DNA from: Pseudonocardia endophytica
Lineage (GTDB): Bacteria > Actinomycetota > Actinomycetes > Mycobacteriales > Pseudonocardiaceae
Assembly (NCBI RefSeq): GCF_004339565.1
Contig: NZ_SMFZ01000001.1
Location: 1,116,001 to 1,180,000, forward strand
Length of the DNA: 64,000 nt
Reading direction: 5' to 3'
Shown here: piece by piece, positions 8,473-16,181 of the stretch
Numbering within the stretch: the stretch's first letter is position 1
Layout: each line of letters opens with the position of its first letter
Notes under the pieces: generated by a model
Seen by the model: only the letters and a program-made list of their open reading frames with translations
Told to the model about the DNA's origin: nothing
The model's database searches: none
Position numbers and translations under genes: made by a program

Positions 8473-9906
8473 ATGGGAGAGGCCACGTCCGTGCACGGCA
8501 CGGACGATCCCCGGCCGGCCCCGCGGCCCGGCACCGTCCTGCTCGTCGTCTCCGCCGCGGCGTTCCTGGCGAGCCTCGACCTGTTCGTCGTCGCGATCGC
8601 GTTCCCGGCGATCCGCGCCGACTTCCCCGGCACCGACCTGGCAGGCATGTCGTGGGTGCTCAACGGCTACACGGTCGTGTTCGCCGCGTTCCTGGCGCTG
8701 GCCGGACGGCTCGGCGACCGCTACGGCCACCGGCGCGTGTTCCGGGCCGGCCTGGTGGTGTTCACGCTCGCGTCCGCGGCGTGCGCGGTCTCCCCGTCGG
8801 TGGGGGTGCTGGTCGCCGCCAGGGCCGTGCAGGCGCTCGGTGCGGCGCTGCTGACCCCGGCGTCGCTGGCGCTGCTGCTGGCCGCGTACCCGGCCGAGCG
8901 GCGTGCGCGGGCGGTCGGCACGTGGGCGTCGATCGGGGCGGTCGCCGCGGCACTCGGCCCGCCCGTCGGCGGCCTGCTCGTCGAGCTGTCGTGGCACTGG
9001 GTCTTCCTGATCAACCTGCCGGTCGGGCTCGCCGCGCTGGTCGCGGCCGGTCGCGTGCTCCCCGCGGTCCGTCCGGCCGGGACCGGACGCCCGGACGTCG
9101 CGGGCGCGGTCGCGCTCGTCGCGGCCGTCGGTGCGCTGGCCTGGGCCCTGGTGCGGGCCGCCGACGCCGGCTGGACCGATCCGTGGGTGGCGGCCGGGTT
9201 CGTGGTGAGCGCACTCGGGCTGGGCATGGTCGTGGCCCGGTCGGTCCGGCATCCCGTCCCCGCGCTCGACCTCGCCGTGCTGCGCTCGGTCCCGCTGCGC
9301 CTCGCGAGCACCGCGATGCTGCTGTTCACCACCGGCTTCTCGGCGATGTTGCTGGTCAACGTGCTGTTCCTGACCGGGACGTGGGGGTGGTCGGCTCGTC
9401 TGGCCGGGCTGGCGCTGGCGCCGGGGCCGCTCGTCGTGGTCGTCGTGGCGCGGTTCGCGGGTGGCTGGGCGGCCCGGTTCGGACCCGGCCCGGTCGCCGC
9501 GGCGGGCGGCCTGTCCTTCGCGCTCGGGCCGGTGTGGTGGCTGGCCTCGCTCGGGCCGGAGCCTGCCTACCTCACCGGTGTGCTGCCCGGACAGCTCCTC
9601 ACCGGCCTGGGTGTCGGGCTGATCCTGCCGTCGCTGTCGTCCGTCGTCGGCTCGGCGCTGCCCGCCCCGCGCTGGGGCGCAGGGTCCTCGCTGCTGAACA
9701 CGGCGCGCCAGATCGGCGCGGTGCTCGGCACGGCGCTGGCGGTGACGGTCGTCGGTGCGACGACGACGGGGCGCGGCGAGCTCGCGCTCCTGCGGCACGG
9801 GTGGATCATGCTGGTCGTCTGCGGCGCGGCCGCGTCCCTGACCGGAGCCGTGCTCTGGGCCGTCGGGACCGCCGAGCGCCGCCCGGCCCTGGAGGGAGCG
9901 ACGTGA
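8473..9906 (+). CDS. MFS drug efflux transporter, 14-helix DHA2 type
   Basis: A 477-residue major facilitator. The motif A-like loop GRLGDRYGHRRVF follows helix 2, and motif C-like ALGPPVGGLLVE lies in helix 5. About 14 hydrophobic segments and the length fit the DHA2 (EmrB/QacA-like) proton antiporters. A good ribosome site, GGGAGG, precedes the ATG. The stop overlaps the start of the HxlR regulator (GTGA), and a palindrome overlaps the promoter, a common arrangement for a ligand-induced exporter. Confidence 0.9.
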   Translation: MGEATSVHGTDDPRPAPRPGTVLLVVSAAAFLASLDLFVVAIAFPAIRADFPGTDLAGMSWVLNGYTVVFAAFLALAGRLGDRYGHRRVFRAGLVVFTLASAACAVSPSVGVLVAARAVQALGAALLTPASLALLLAAYPAERRARAVGTWASIGAVAAALGPPVGGLLVELSWHWVFLINLPVGLAALVAAGRVLPAVRPAGTGRPDVAGAVALVAAVGALAWALVRAADAGWTDPWVAAGFVVSALGLGMVVARSVRHPVPALDLAVLRSVPLRLASTAMLLFTTGFSAMLLVNVLFLTGTWGWSARLAGLALAPGPLVVVVVARFAGGWAARFGPGPVAAAGGLSFALGPVWWLASLGPEPAYLTGVLPGQLLTGLGVGLILPSLSSVVGSALPAPRWGAGSSLLNTARQIGAVLGTALAVTVVGATTTGRGELALLRHGWIMLVVCGAAASLTGAVLWAVGTAERRPALEGAT

Positions 9907-10397
9907 CCACCGGATTCACCTACACCGACTTCGACTCGGAGAGCTGCTCGATCGCCCGCACCGCACATCTGCTGGGCGACCCGTGGACCGTGTTGCTCGT
10001 CCGCGACCTGCGCAACGGCGTCCACCGCTTCGACGAGCTCGCCCGCCACCTCGGCATCGCGCGCAACGTGCTGACGCGGCGGCTGTCCGCGCTGGTCGAC
10101 CGCGGTGTGGTGGAGAAGGTCGAGTACCGCGAGCCGGGGCGACGGGCGCGGGCCGAGTACCGGCTCACCGCGCTCGGACGCGACCTCGGTGTCGTGCTGT
10201 CCGCGCTCATGCAGTTCGGCGACCGCCACCTCGACGGCGGCGCCGGACCCCCGGTCGTCCCGCGGCACGTCGGGTGCGGGGCACCGATCCGCCTGGTCAG
10301 CGAATGCGCCGCCGGGCACCGGATCACCGGCTCCGACGCCATCGAGATCGAACCCGGCCCGGGCGCCCGCCCGCGGCCGGGCCGTACTGGTGCGTAG
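9903..10397 (+). CDS. HxlR-family transcriptional regulator
   Basis: A 164-residue winged-helix regulator. Residues 14-100 form the HxlR domain, with CSIARTAHLLGDPWTVLLVRDL and the recognition region HLGIARNVLTRRLSALVDRGVVEK. A C-terminal extension carries Cys residues (VGCGAPIRLVSECAAGH) that could sense redox state or bind metal. GTG 9903 overlaps the transporter stop. It probably controls the operon through the palindrome upstream of the transporter. Confidence 0.88.
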   Translation: MTTGFTYTDFDSESCSIARTAHLLGDPWTVLLVRDLRNGVHRFDELARHLGIARNVLTRRLSALVDRGVVEKVEYREPGRRARAEYRLTALGRDLGVVLSALMQFGDRHLDGGAGPPVVPRHVGCGAPIRLVSECAAGHRITGSDAIEIEPGPGARPRPGRTGA

Positions 10398-10437
10398 CTC
10401 AGCAGGCTTCGTACTCAGACCCCGGAGAGGACGAGAC

Positions 10438-10941
10438 ATGACCATCGCCGACAGAGCGACCGACCGTCGTCGCGAGTACACGTGGTCGGACCCGCGCGAG
10501 CTGGCCGCCGCCGCGACCGGCGTGGACGGCCTGACGTTCCTGCAGCAGCTCGCGGACGGCACGCTGACGCCGCCGCCGATCCTGCACACCATCGGCGGCC
10601 GGCTGGTCGCCGTCGCACCCGGCGAGGTGACGTTCTCACTCGAGCCGCAGGAGTACCACTACAACCCGATCGGCTCGGTGCACGGCGGCGTCTACGCCAC
10701 GCTGCTCGACTCGGCGTGCGGCTGCGCCGTGCAGTCCACGCTGCCCGCGGGTGTGGCGTACACGAGCCTGGACCTGACCGTGAAGTTCGTCCGCGGGATC
10801 ACCGTGGACACCGGCCCGGTCACGTGCACCGGCCGGGTCGTCCACGGTGGTCGGCGGACCGCCCTGGCCCGCGCCGAGATCCACGACGCGGGCGGGCGGC
10901 TGCTCGGCGAGGCGTCGTCGAGCTGCCTGATCCTGCGCTGA
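10438..10941 (+). CDS. PaaI-type hotdog thioesterase
   Basis: A 167-residue hotdog-fold protein. NPIGSVHGGVYATLLDSACG is the conserved catalytic helix region of PaaI-like acyl-CoA thioesterases, followed by SLDLTVKFVRGI and a C-terminal strand. GGAGAGGAC lies 5' of the ATG. It is 40 bp downstream of the HxlR gene and could be part of the same transcript. It ends convergently with msrA. Substrate unknown. Confidence 0.85.
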   Translation: MTIADRATDRRREYTWSDPRELAAAATGVDGLTFLQQLADGTLTPPPILHTIGGRLVAVAPGEVTFSLEPQEYHYNPIGSVHGGVYATLLDSACGCAVQSTLPAGVAYTSLDLTVKFVRGITVDTGPVTCTGRVVHGGRRTALARAEIHDAGGRLLGEASSSCLILR

Positions 10942-10953
10942 GGATCGGGAGGA

Positions 10954-11466
10954 TCAGCCGGCGGCCTCGGCCCGCTTCGGGAGCACCCAGCCCGGACGGA
11001 CGAAGTGGCACGTGTAGCCGTACGGGTAGTTCTGCAGGTAGTCCTGGTGCTCCGGCTCCGCCTCCCAGAACGCGCCGGCGGGCTCCACGTCCGTGGTGAC
11101 CTTGCCGGGCCAGAGCCCGGACGCGTCGACGTCGGCGATCGTGTCCAGTGCGACGGCCCGCTGCTCGTCGGACGTGTAGAAGATCGCCGAGCGGTAGCTG
11201 CGGCCGATGTCGTTGCCCTGCCGGTCCTTCGTCGACGGGTCGTGGATCTGGAAGAAGAACTCCAGGATCTCCCGGAACGAGATCGTGTCCGGGTCGAACA
11301 CGACCTCCACGGCCTCGGCGTGGTCGCCGTGGCGGCGGTAGGTGGCGTTCGGCGTGTTCTCGTCGCCGGAGTACCCGACGCGCGTGGACAGCACGCCCGG
11401 ACGGTGCCGCAACAGCTCCTGCGCACCCCAGAAACAGCCGCCGGCGAGGATCGCGGTCTCGGTCAT
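10954..11466 (-). CDS. msrA: Peptide methionine sulfoxide reductase MsrA
   Basis: Reduces methionine-S-sulfoxide in proteins. The catalytic motif GGCFWG has Cys11, followed by [15 protein letters not shown] and [14 protein letters not shown]. The length of 170 residues is usual for the family. There is no Cys-rich tail beyond GYTCHF, so the resolving Cys arrangement is limited to that residue. It stands alone, on the opposite strand to its neighbours. Confidence 0.96.
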   Translation of the reverse strand: MTETAILAGGCFWGAQELLRHRPGVLSTRVGYSGDENTPNATYRRHGDHAEAVEVVFDPDTISFREILEFFFQIHDPSTKDRQGNDIGRSYRSAIFYTSDEQRAVALDTIADVDASGLWPGKVTTDVEPAGAFWEAEPEHQDYLQNYPYGYTCHFVRPGWVLPKRAEAAG

Positions 11467-11630
11467 CGAGGGACCTCCTTCGTGGTCGGACTCGGTCGGA
11501 TCAACACGTGACCGGTCGGCGATGTTCCGCCCGGCGTGTCGGCGATGCCCACTCCCCGTTCGTCGCCGACGGCTGACCCCGGCCTTCCGTATACGGTAGC
11601 GTCGTTCCTTCGCGCGACTCGGGGGACGAC

Positions 11631-11822
11631 ATGGGCGACGACGCAACACCGCCGGACGGCGGAGCGGCGGGACACGAGCTGCCGCCGGGCGGACCGCAGG
11701 CCACCGCCAGGGGCTGCCTCTGCTCGGTGCTGGCCAACGCGGCGTACCGGTCCGGAGCGGACGAGAACCCGTGCATCGACCCCCTGTGTCCGCTGCACGC
11801 CGAGGCGGCGGCGCAGAACTGA
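11631..11822 (+). CDS. Small conserved Cys-containing protein
   Basis: A 63-residue protein with [20 protein letters not shown] followed by CIDPLCPLH. Four Cys and a His could form a small metal site. I have an impression, not a verified match, that similar short proteins occur in other actinomycetes. A GTATACGGTAG tract 5' of the gene may be a promoter -10 region. Function unknown. Confidence 0.6.
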   Translation: MGDDATPPDGGAAGHELPPGGPQATARGCLCSVLANAAYRSGADENPCIDPLCPLHAEAAAQN

Positions 11823-11838
11823 CGCCGGCCGGTGCCGG

Positions 11839-12594
11839 TCAGCGGGCGCGCAGCAGGTGCCCGCGTACGACGCCGTCGGACATCAGCGCGCCGAGCCGCC
11901 CGCTCTGCTCCTCCGCCTCGGCGAACCGCGGATCGTCGCCGTGCCGGCGGGCGAGCAGGTCGTCGACGCGGTCGGCGCGCTCCCGCCACGACGGCGGCGC
12001 AGGCGGCAGGTCGTCCGGCGCCACCTCGTCGTCGACGACGAAGCCGTGGTCGGTCAGCAGCTCTCGTACCCGACCGAGTGTCGGGAAGCGGTTGCCGTCC
12101 GGGGCGCCCGCAGGGCGCGGCTCGTCGGCGGTGAACACGAGCAGTCCGAGCGGGCCGCCGGGTGCCAGCACCCGGCGCAGCTCCCTCACGAGCCGGGCCT
12201 TGTCGTTGTCGTCCAGCGTGCACAGCACGCCGAGGCACCAGCACGCGTCCAGCGACCCGGTGGCCAGCGGCACCCGCTCCCCGCCGCCGACGACGGCGTC
12301 CATCCCGAACATCCGCGCCGCGGCCCGGCAGGCACCGGGCATCGGGTCGACGACGACCGGTACGACGCCCGCCTGCTCGCGCGCATACGCGGCCGGGCCC
12401 CCGGTGCCGCCGCCGACGTCGCCGAGCCGCATGCCGGGCCGCAGGTCGCGGCACAGCCGGTCCAGCCCGGCCGGGCTCGCGCTTCCCCGGCAGGCGGCCG
12501 GGATCGCGTGGTCCGGACCGAGCTCGGCGACGGCGTCGGTGGTCCAGCGGGCGACCGTGTCGAACTCGATCTCCATCGGCGAGGTCTCTGGCAT
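11839..12594 (-). CDS. Class I SAM-dependent methyltransferase
   Basis: A 251-residue Rossmann-fold methyltransferase. Motif I is GDVGGGTGGPAAYA near residue 57, followed by the acidic PVVVDPMP strand and the post-motif region RVLAPGGPLGLLVFT. The substrate cannot be told. It ends 16 bp from the convergent small Cys protein, and the next gene on the same strand starts only about 30 bp upstream, so the two may share a transcript. Confidence 0.82.
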   Translation of the reverse strand: MPETSPMEIEFDTVARWTTDAVAELGPDHAIPAACRGSASPAGLDRLCRDLRPGMRLGDVGGGTGGPAAYAREQAGVVPVVVDPMPGACRAAARMFGMDAVVGGGERVPLATGSLDACWCLGVLCTLDDNDKARLVRELRRVLAPGGPLGLLVFTADEPRPAGAPDGNRFPTLGRVRELLTDHGFVVDDEVAPDDLPPAPPSWRERADRVDDLLARRHGDDPRFAEAEEQSGRLGALMSDGVVRGHLLRAR

Positions 12595-12621
12595 CCGTGG
12601 AGCTACCCGGCACGCGGCGGT

Positions 12622-13623
12622 CTACGCGGCCAGCAGCCCGCGGATCCTCCGCCCGACCTCCGCCTTGATCTCCGCGGCACGCTCCGACCCGCCGGACGTG
12701 CCCCGCCCGGACAGATTCACCCCGGCCACCCCCGGCACGGCCAGCAGTTCGGCGGCCTCGGCGACGGCCGCCTCGATCCCGGCCTCGACCGGGTCCGGCG
12801 CGGCGAGCACGGCCTCGACCCGCTCCGGGTCGAGCGCCAGCCCGGGGAACGCCTGCAACGTGCGCGCGCCCGGCTCGTCGGTGTAGACGGCGACGCCCGC
12901 CACCACCGGCAGGTCGGCGCCCGACGCCCGGGCCGCCGACGTGAACGCGGCGAGCCGGTCGGCGGAGCCGACGTGGTTCAGCACGGCCGCACCGGCGCCG
13001 GCCCGCCGCTTCTCGGCCAGGCGGGCCGCCCGCTCCTCCCGCGGCGGCGCGTCCGGCGACTCGGGCACGGCGACCGGCAGCCCGGCGGCGGCCGCGAGAC
13101 CGGCCAGGCGGGGACCGTCGAGGTCGAACACCTGCGTCACGTCGGCGCGCACGCCCGGTGCGCGCGCGTCACCGGTCACGCAGAACACCGCGTCCACGCC
13201 CACGGCGGCGAGCCCGGCCAGGTCCTGCTCGAGCACGACCCGGTTGCGGTCGCGGCAGGACAGCGTCACCCACGGGTGCCCGCCCGCCTCCCCGATGAGC
13301 GCGGCGAGCAGCGTGGGCGGGAAGTCCGGCTGGTCGTGGTACTGGCCGACGAGCAGCGCGTCGCAGGACCCGGCGAGCATGGTCGTGCACCGGGCCAGCG
13401 ACCCGGCGTCGTAGGGCGGGACGGTGAGATCGGCCAGCACGATCGGGCGCCCGCCGGAGCGCTCGAACGCTCCGGGCACCGGATGCGACGACGGCACCGG
13501 GCCACCCCACGCGACGGCCGGTCCGTCGACGAACGGACAGGTCACGGACCCCAGCTCGCAGGTCAGGTCGTCGCGCACTCCCCCGCACGGCCCGTAGACC
13601 ATCCGCTTCGGACAGGACGACAC
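12622..13623 (-). CDS. MetV-motif/methylenetetrahydrofolate reductase-like fusion
   Basis: A 333-residue protein starting at GTG. Residues 1-35 hold CPKRMVYGPCGGV and CELGSVTCPF, the Cys motif of the MTHFR C-terminal/MetV family that binds zinc in acetogens. The remainder looks like a MetF-like TIM barrel (LLVGQYHDQPDFP, AVFCVTGDARAPG, RAGAGAAVLNHVG). Bacterial MetF normally lacks the Cys part, and MetV is normally a separate protein. Transfer of a methyl or methylene group on tetrahydrofolate is inferred. It lies upstream of the methyltransferase on the same strand. Confidence 0.7.
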   Translation of the reverse strand: MSSCPKRMVYGPCGGVRDDLTCELGSVTCPFVDGPAVAWGGPVPSSHPVPGAFERSGGRPIVLADLTVPPYDAGSLARCTTMLAGSCDALLVGQYHDQPDFPPTLLAALIGEAGGHPWVTLSCRDRNRVVLEQDLAGLAAVGVDAVFCVTGDARAPGVRADVTQVFDLDGPRLAGLAAAAGLPVAVPESPDAPPREERAARLAEKRRAGAGAAVLNHVGSADRLAAFTSAARASGADLPVVAGVAVYTDEPGARTLQAFPGLALDPERVEAVLAAPDPVEAGIEAAVAEAAELLAVPGVAGVNLSGRGTSGGSERAAEIKAEVGRRIRGLLAA

Positions 13624-13644
13624 CGCGGCGACGGTACCGACGCG

Positions 13645-14235
13645 TCAACTGTCGCGCAGGAAGCGCCGCGGGATCGCCGGACCGTCCGCGCCGTAGAGCG
13701 TGCGCGGCATCCGCGACGCGAACTCCACCAGCGTCCCGGCCAGCTGCCGGGTGCGGTGGACGATGCCCTCGTCGGAGATCTCCCCGCCGGCGAAGTGCCC
13801 GTCGTGCGCGTACACGGCGCCGGGCACCGGGTAGGCACGGAAGAAGCCGACGAGCGGCTTGAGCTCGTGCTCGATCGCCAGGAAGTGGTGGTCGGAGCCC
13901 CCGGTCGCGACGATCCCGACCGGCTTTCCCTCCAGCGCGTCGTTGGGCAGCACGTCGAACAGGTTCTTCAGCCGTCCGGTGTATCCGCCCCGGTACATCG
14001 GGGTGCCGACGACGAGCGCGTCCGCGGCGACCACCTCGTCGATCACCGCGCGGGTGTCGCCCTCGTAGTCCGCGGGGTCCCGCCCGTCGGAGAGGATCAC
14101 GTCGCGGTCCCGCAGGTTGACCACCGAGGCGTCGACGTTCGGCTCCGACGACCGCGCGTGCCCGACCACCGCCTCGACGAGCAGCAGGGTCTTCGACGGC
14201 GTGGACGGGCTCCCGGAGATCCCCAACAGCTTCAT
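13645..14235 (-). CDS. NAD(P)H-dependent FMN reductase
   Basis: A 196-residue flavodoxin-fold reductase. GISGSPSTPSKTL binds FMN phosphate, and VVGTPMYRGGYTGRLKNLFD is the conserved flavin-contacting segment. Such enzymes supply reduced FMN to two-component flavin monooxygenases. Several luciferase-like monooxygenases in this window could be partners, though none is adjacent. It sits 21 bp upstream of the MetV/MetF-like gene. Confidence 0.88.
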   Translation of the reverse strand: MKLLGISGSPSTPSKTLLLVEAVVGHARSSEPNVDASVVNLRDRDVILSDGRDPADYEGDTRAVIDEVVAADALVVGTPMYRGGYTGRLKNLFDVLPNDALEGKPVGIVATGGSDHHFLAIEHELKPLVGFFRAYPVPGAVYAHDGHFAGGEISDEGIVHRTRQLAGTLVEFASRMPRTLYGADGPAIPRRFLRDS

Positions 14236-14258
14236 CCGGCGGACCCTAACCGCTCGGC

Positions 14259-15152
14259 TCAGGGGATGATCCCCAGGCTGCGGCTGCGGACGACGGCCTC
14301 GTGGCGGCTGTGCGCCTCCAGCTTGCGCATCGCGCTGCGCAGGTAGGCCTTCACCGTCTCCGGCTTGATCGACAGCCGGGTCGCGGTCTCCGCGTTCGTG
14401 CAGCCGAGCGCGACCTGCGAGACGACGTCGACCTCGCGGACCGACAGCGCGGGCCGATCGGACGGCACCGCCCTCGGCACGCCCCGGACGGCGCCGGCGC
14501 TGCCGACGTCGGCGAGGCGCCGCGACACCGCGGCGACGCGGTCGGCCAGGCCGTCGTCGTCGATCAGCTGGGCGACGGCACGCAGCTCGGCGTGCAGCTC
14601 GCGCAGCTCCTCGAGATCCATCACGTCGCGCAGGTTGCCGGGGGACGCGGTCGCGACGCACTCGGCGTCGCGCAGGCGGCGGACCACCTCGTCCTGCACG
14701 GTGAGCTCGATGCTCAGCCGCCGCGCCCCGGACAGGATCGCGGCCTTGCCGCGGTCGCCGAAGCCGGCCTTCGTCCGGGTCGCGATGTAGATCAGGGCCA
14801 CCGCGCGGTCCCGCACCATGATCGGGGCGGCGGCCACGGAGGCCAGACCCTCGCCGAGCACCCACTCGTCGTACTCGTGGGTGATCGTGTCGGCGGTCCG
14901 GTAGTCGTTCACCGCGACGGGCCTGCCCTCGGCGATCACCCGGCCGCCGATCCCCTCGCCCGCCCTGACCTCGAGGCGGTGCAGTTTGCGCGTGCGCGTG
15001 CCGCGGAACTCGCTGAGCACCGCGGTCGATCCGTTGTCGGTGAACGCACCGAACGAGACCGGGACGCCGGTGTCGCTCTGGACGGTGCGGACCGCGGCGC
15101 GCAGGGCGGCCGGGCGGTCGAACGCGCGCGGGCGTTCTGGTCGACTGCTCAT
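14259..15152 (-). CDS. GAF-domain LuxR-type transcriptional regulator
   Basis: A 297-residue regulator. Residues about 20-150 form a GAF sensor domain (GEGIGGRVIAEGRPVAVNDY). A helical linker follows, then a C-terminal LuxR helix-turn-helix (LSVREVDVVSQVALGCTNAE ... KPETVKAYLRSAMRKL). ATG 15152 is preferred to the GTG 9 bp upstream because AAAGGTGG sits at the right distance. The next genes in the same direction encode a molybdenum hydroxylase, which it may regulate. Confidence 0.87.
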   Translation of the reverse strand: MSSRPERPRAFDRPAALRAAVRTVQSDTGVPVSFGAFTDNGSTAVLSEFRGTRTRKLHRLEVRAGEGIGGRVIAEGRPVAVNDYRTADTITHEYDEWVLGEGLASVAAAPIMVRDRAVALIYIATRTKAGFGDRGKAAILSGARRLSIELTVQDEVVRRLRDAECVATASPGNLRDVMDLEELRELHAELRAVAQLIDDDGLADRVAAVSRRLADVGSAGAVRGVPRAVPSDRPALSVREVDVVSQVALGCTNAETATRLSIKPETVKAYLRSAMRKLEAHSRHEAVVRSRSLGIIP

Positions 15153-15253
15153 CGGAACCACCTTTGGTTCTGCGAGCGCACTGGGTCGCTGTGTCGCTGT
15201 GAGTATGGCTGAGTGGTGGTGGTGCTGTCTCGCGCGTCGTTCCGGAGGGAGAT

Positions 15254-15295
15254 GACGCGCCGGGCCCCCGGAGAGGAGGCGGGGCCCGGCGCGTC
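15254..15295 (-). terminator. Strong hairpin terminator after the hydroxylase operon
   Basis: A perfect 15-bp stem: GACGCGCCGGGCCCC at 15254-15268 and its complement at 15281-15295, with a 12-nt loop. It lies about 55 bp past the stop of the small secreted protein gene, the last gene of the minus-strand hydroxylase operon. There is no T-run, as is common in actinomycetes. Confidence 0.7.
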
Positions 15296-15348
15296 GCTGG
15301 TCGGGGGCCTGGCTCCCTAGTCCATCAGGCCGCCTACCAGCAGCTTCC

Positions 15349-15663
15349 CTACTGGAAGGGGCCGTTGGTCAGCAGACCTCCGACCGGTCCCTCGACGTAG
15401 CGGTAGTCCAGTGGCGGGAACTCGGTCTCGACACCGTTCGCACCGTCCGGGCGGTCGTCGCCGTTCAGGGCGTCCAGAAGCCCGTGGTTCGCCTCGCCCA
15501 GCGTCGCGCCGACGCCGCTGACCGCCTGGAGCGGGCTCTGGGTGCTCGGGTAGCCCTCGGCCGGGTTCTCCTCGTCCGCCTGCGCGGTGCCCACGGCCGC
15601 GAGCGGCAGCACCAGGCCGGCCAGCCCCAGCGAGGCGGTCATCAATCTCTTGCGTGCGTTCAT
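15349..15663 (-). CDS. Small secreted protein of the hydroxylase operon
   Basis: A 104-residue protein with a Sec signal peptide: basic MNARKRL, hydrophobic LGLAGLVLPLAAVG, and a cleavage site near AQA-DEE at about residue 29. The mature part is about 75 residues, acidic and Gly/Asn/Pro-rich, with no Cys. It lies 31 bp downstream of the 2Fe-2S subunit gene and ends before a strong hairpin, so it is probably the last gene of the operon. No family recognised. Confidence 0.7.
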   Translation of the reverse strand: MNARKRLMTASLGLAGLVLPLAAVGTAQADEENPAEGYPSTQSPLQAVSGVGATLGEANHGLLDALNGDDRPDGANGVETEFPPLDYRYVEGPVGGLLTNGPFQ

Positions 15664-15694
15664 CGTCGTGCGTCCTTCCGTAGCCGTACCGGGG

Positions 15695-16165
15695 TCACAT
15701 GTTCTCCGCGCCGGCCTTCGCGGCCTCGCGGATCCGCTGGTACGTGCCGCACCGGCAGATGTTGCGGATCTCGGAGAAGGCGTCGTCGTCCAGCTCCCGG
15801 CCCTCGGCCTTGACCTGGTTGACCTTCGCCACCGCGGCCATGATCTGGCCGGGCTGGCAGTAGCCGCACTGCGCGACGTCGTGCTCGATCCATGCCTGCT
15901 GCATCGGGTGCAGGGTGTCGCCGTCGGCGAGGCCCTCGATCGTCGTGATCTCGTCCTCCGGCCCGATCGCGGAGACCGGGACGGAGCAGGGGTTGAAGGC
16001 CTTGCCGTTGTAGTGGCTGGTGCAGGCCTTGCAGACGTTGATCCCGCAGCCGTACTTGGGTCCGGTGACGCCGAGGACGTCGCGGATCACCCAGAGCAGG
16101 CGGACGTCGTCCTCGACGTCGACCGAGACCTGCTCCCCGTTGAGCGTGAACGTGTGGGTGGGCAT
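15695..16165 (-). CDS. 2Fe-2S subunit of molybdenum hydroxylase
   Basis: A 156-residue electron-transfer subunit of the isoquinoline 1-oxidoreductase/aldehyde dehydrogenase type. The N-terminal ferredoxin domain has GCGINVCKAC and a fourth Cys in NPCSV. The C-terminal helical domain binds the second cluster with CGYCQPGQ and CRCGTYQRI. It has the usual length and pairs with the large subunit gene 16 bp upstream. It would pass electrons from the molybdopterin site to an external acceptor. Confidence 0.93.
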   Translation of the reverse strand: MPTHTFTLNGEQVSVDVEDDVRLLWVIRDVLGVTGPKYGCGINVCKACTSHYNGKAFNPCSVPVSAIGPEDEITTIEGLADGDTLHPMQQAWIEHDVAQCGYCQPGQIMAAVAKVNQVKAEGRELDDDAFSEIRNICRCGTYQRIREAAKAGAENM

Positions 16166-16181
16166 GTCGGTTGTCTCCTAC

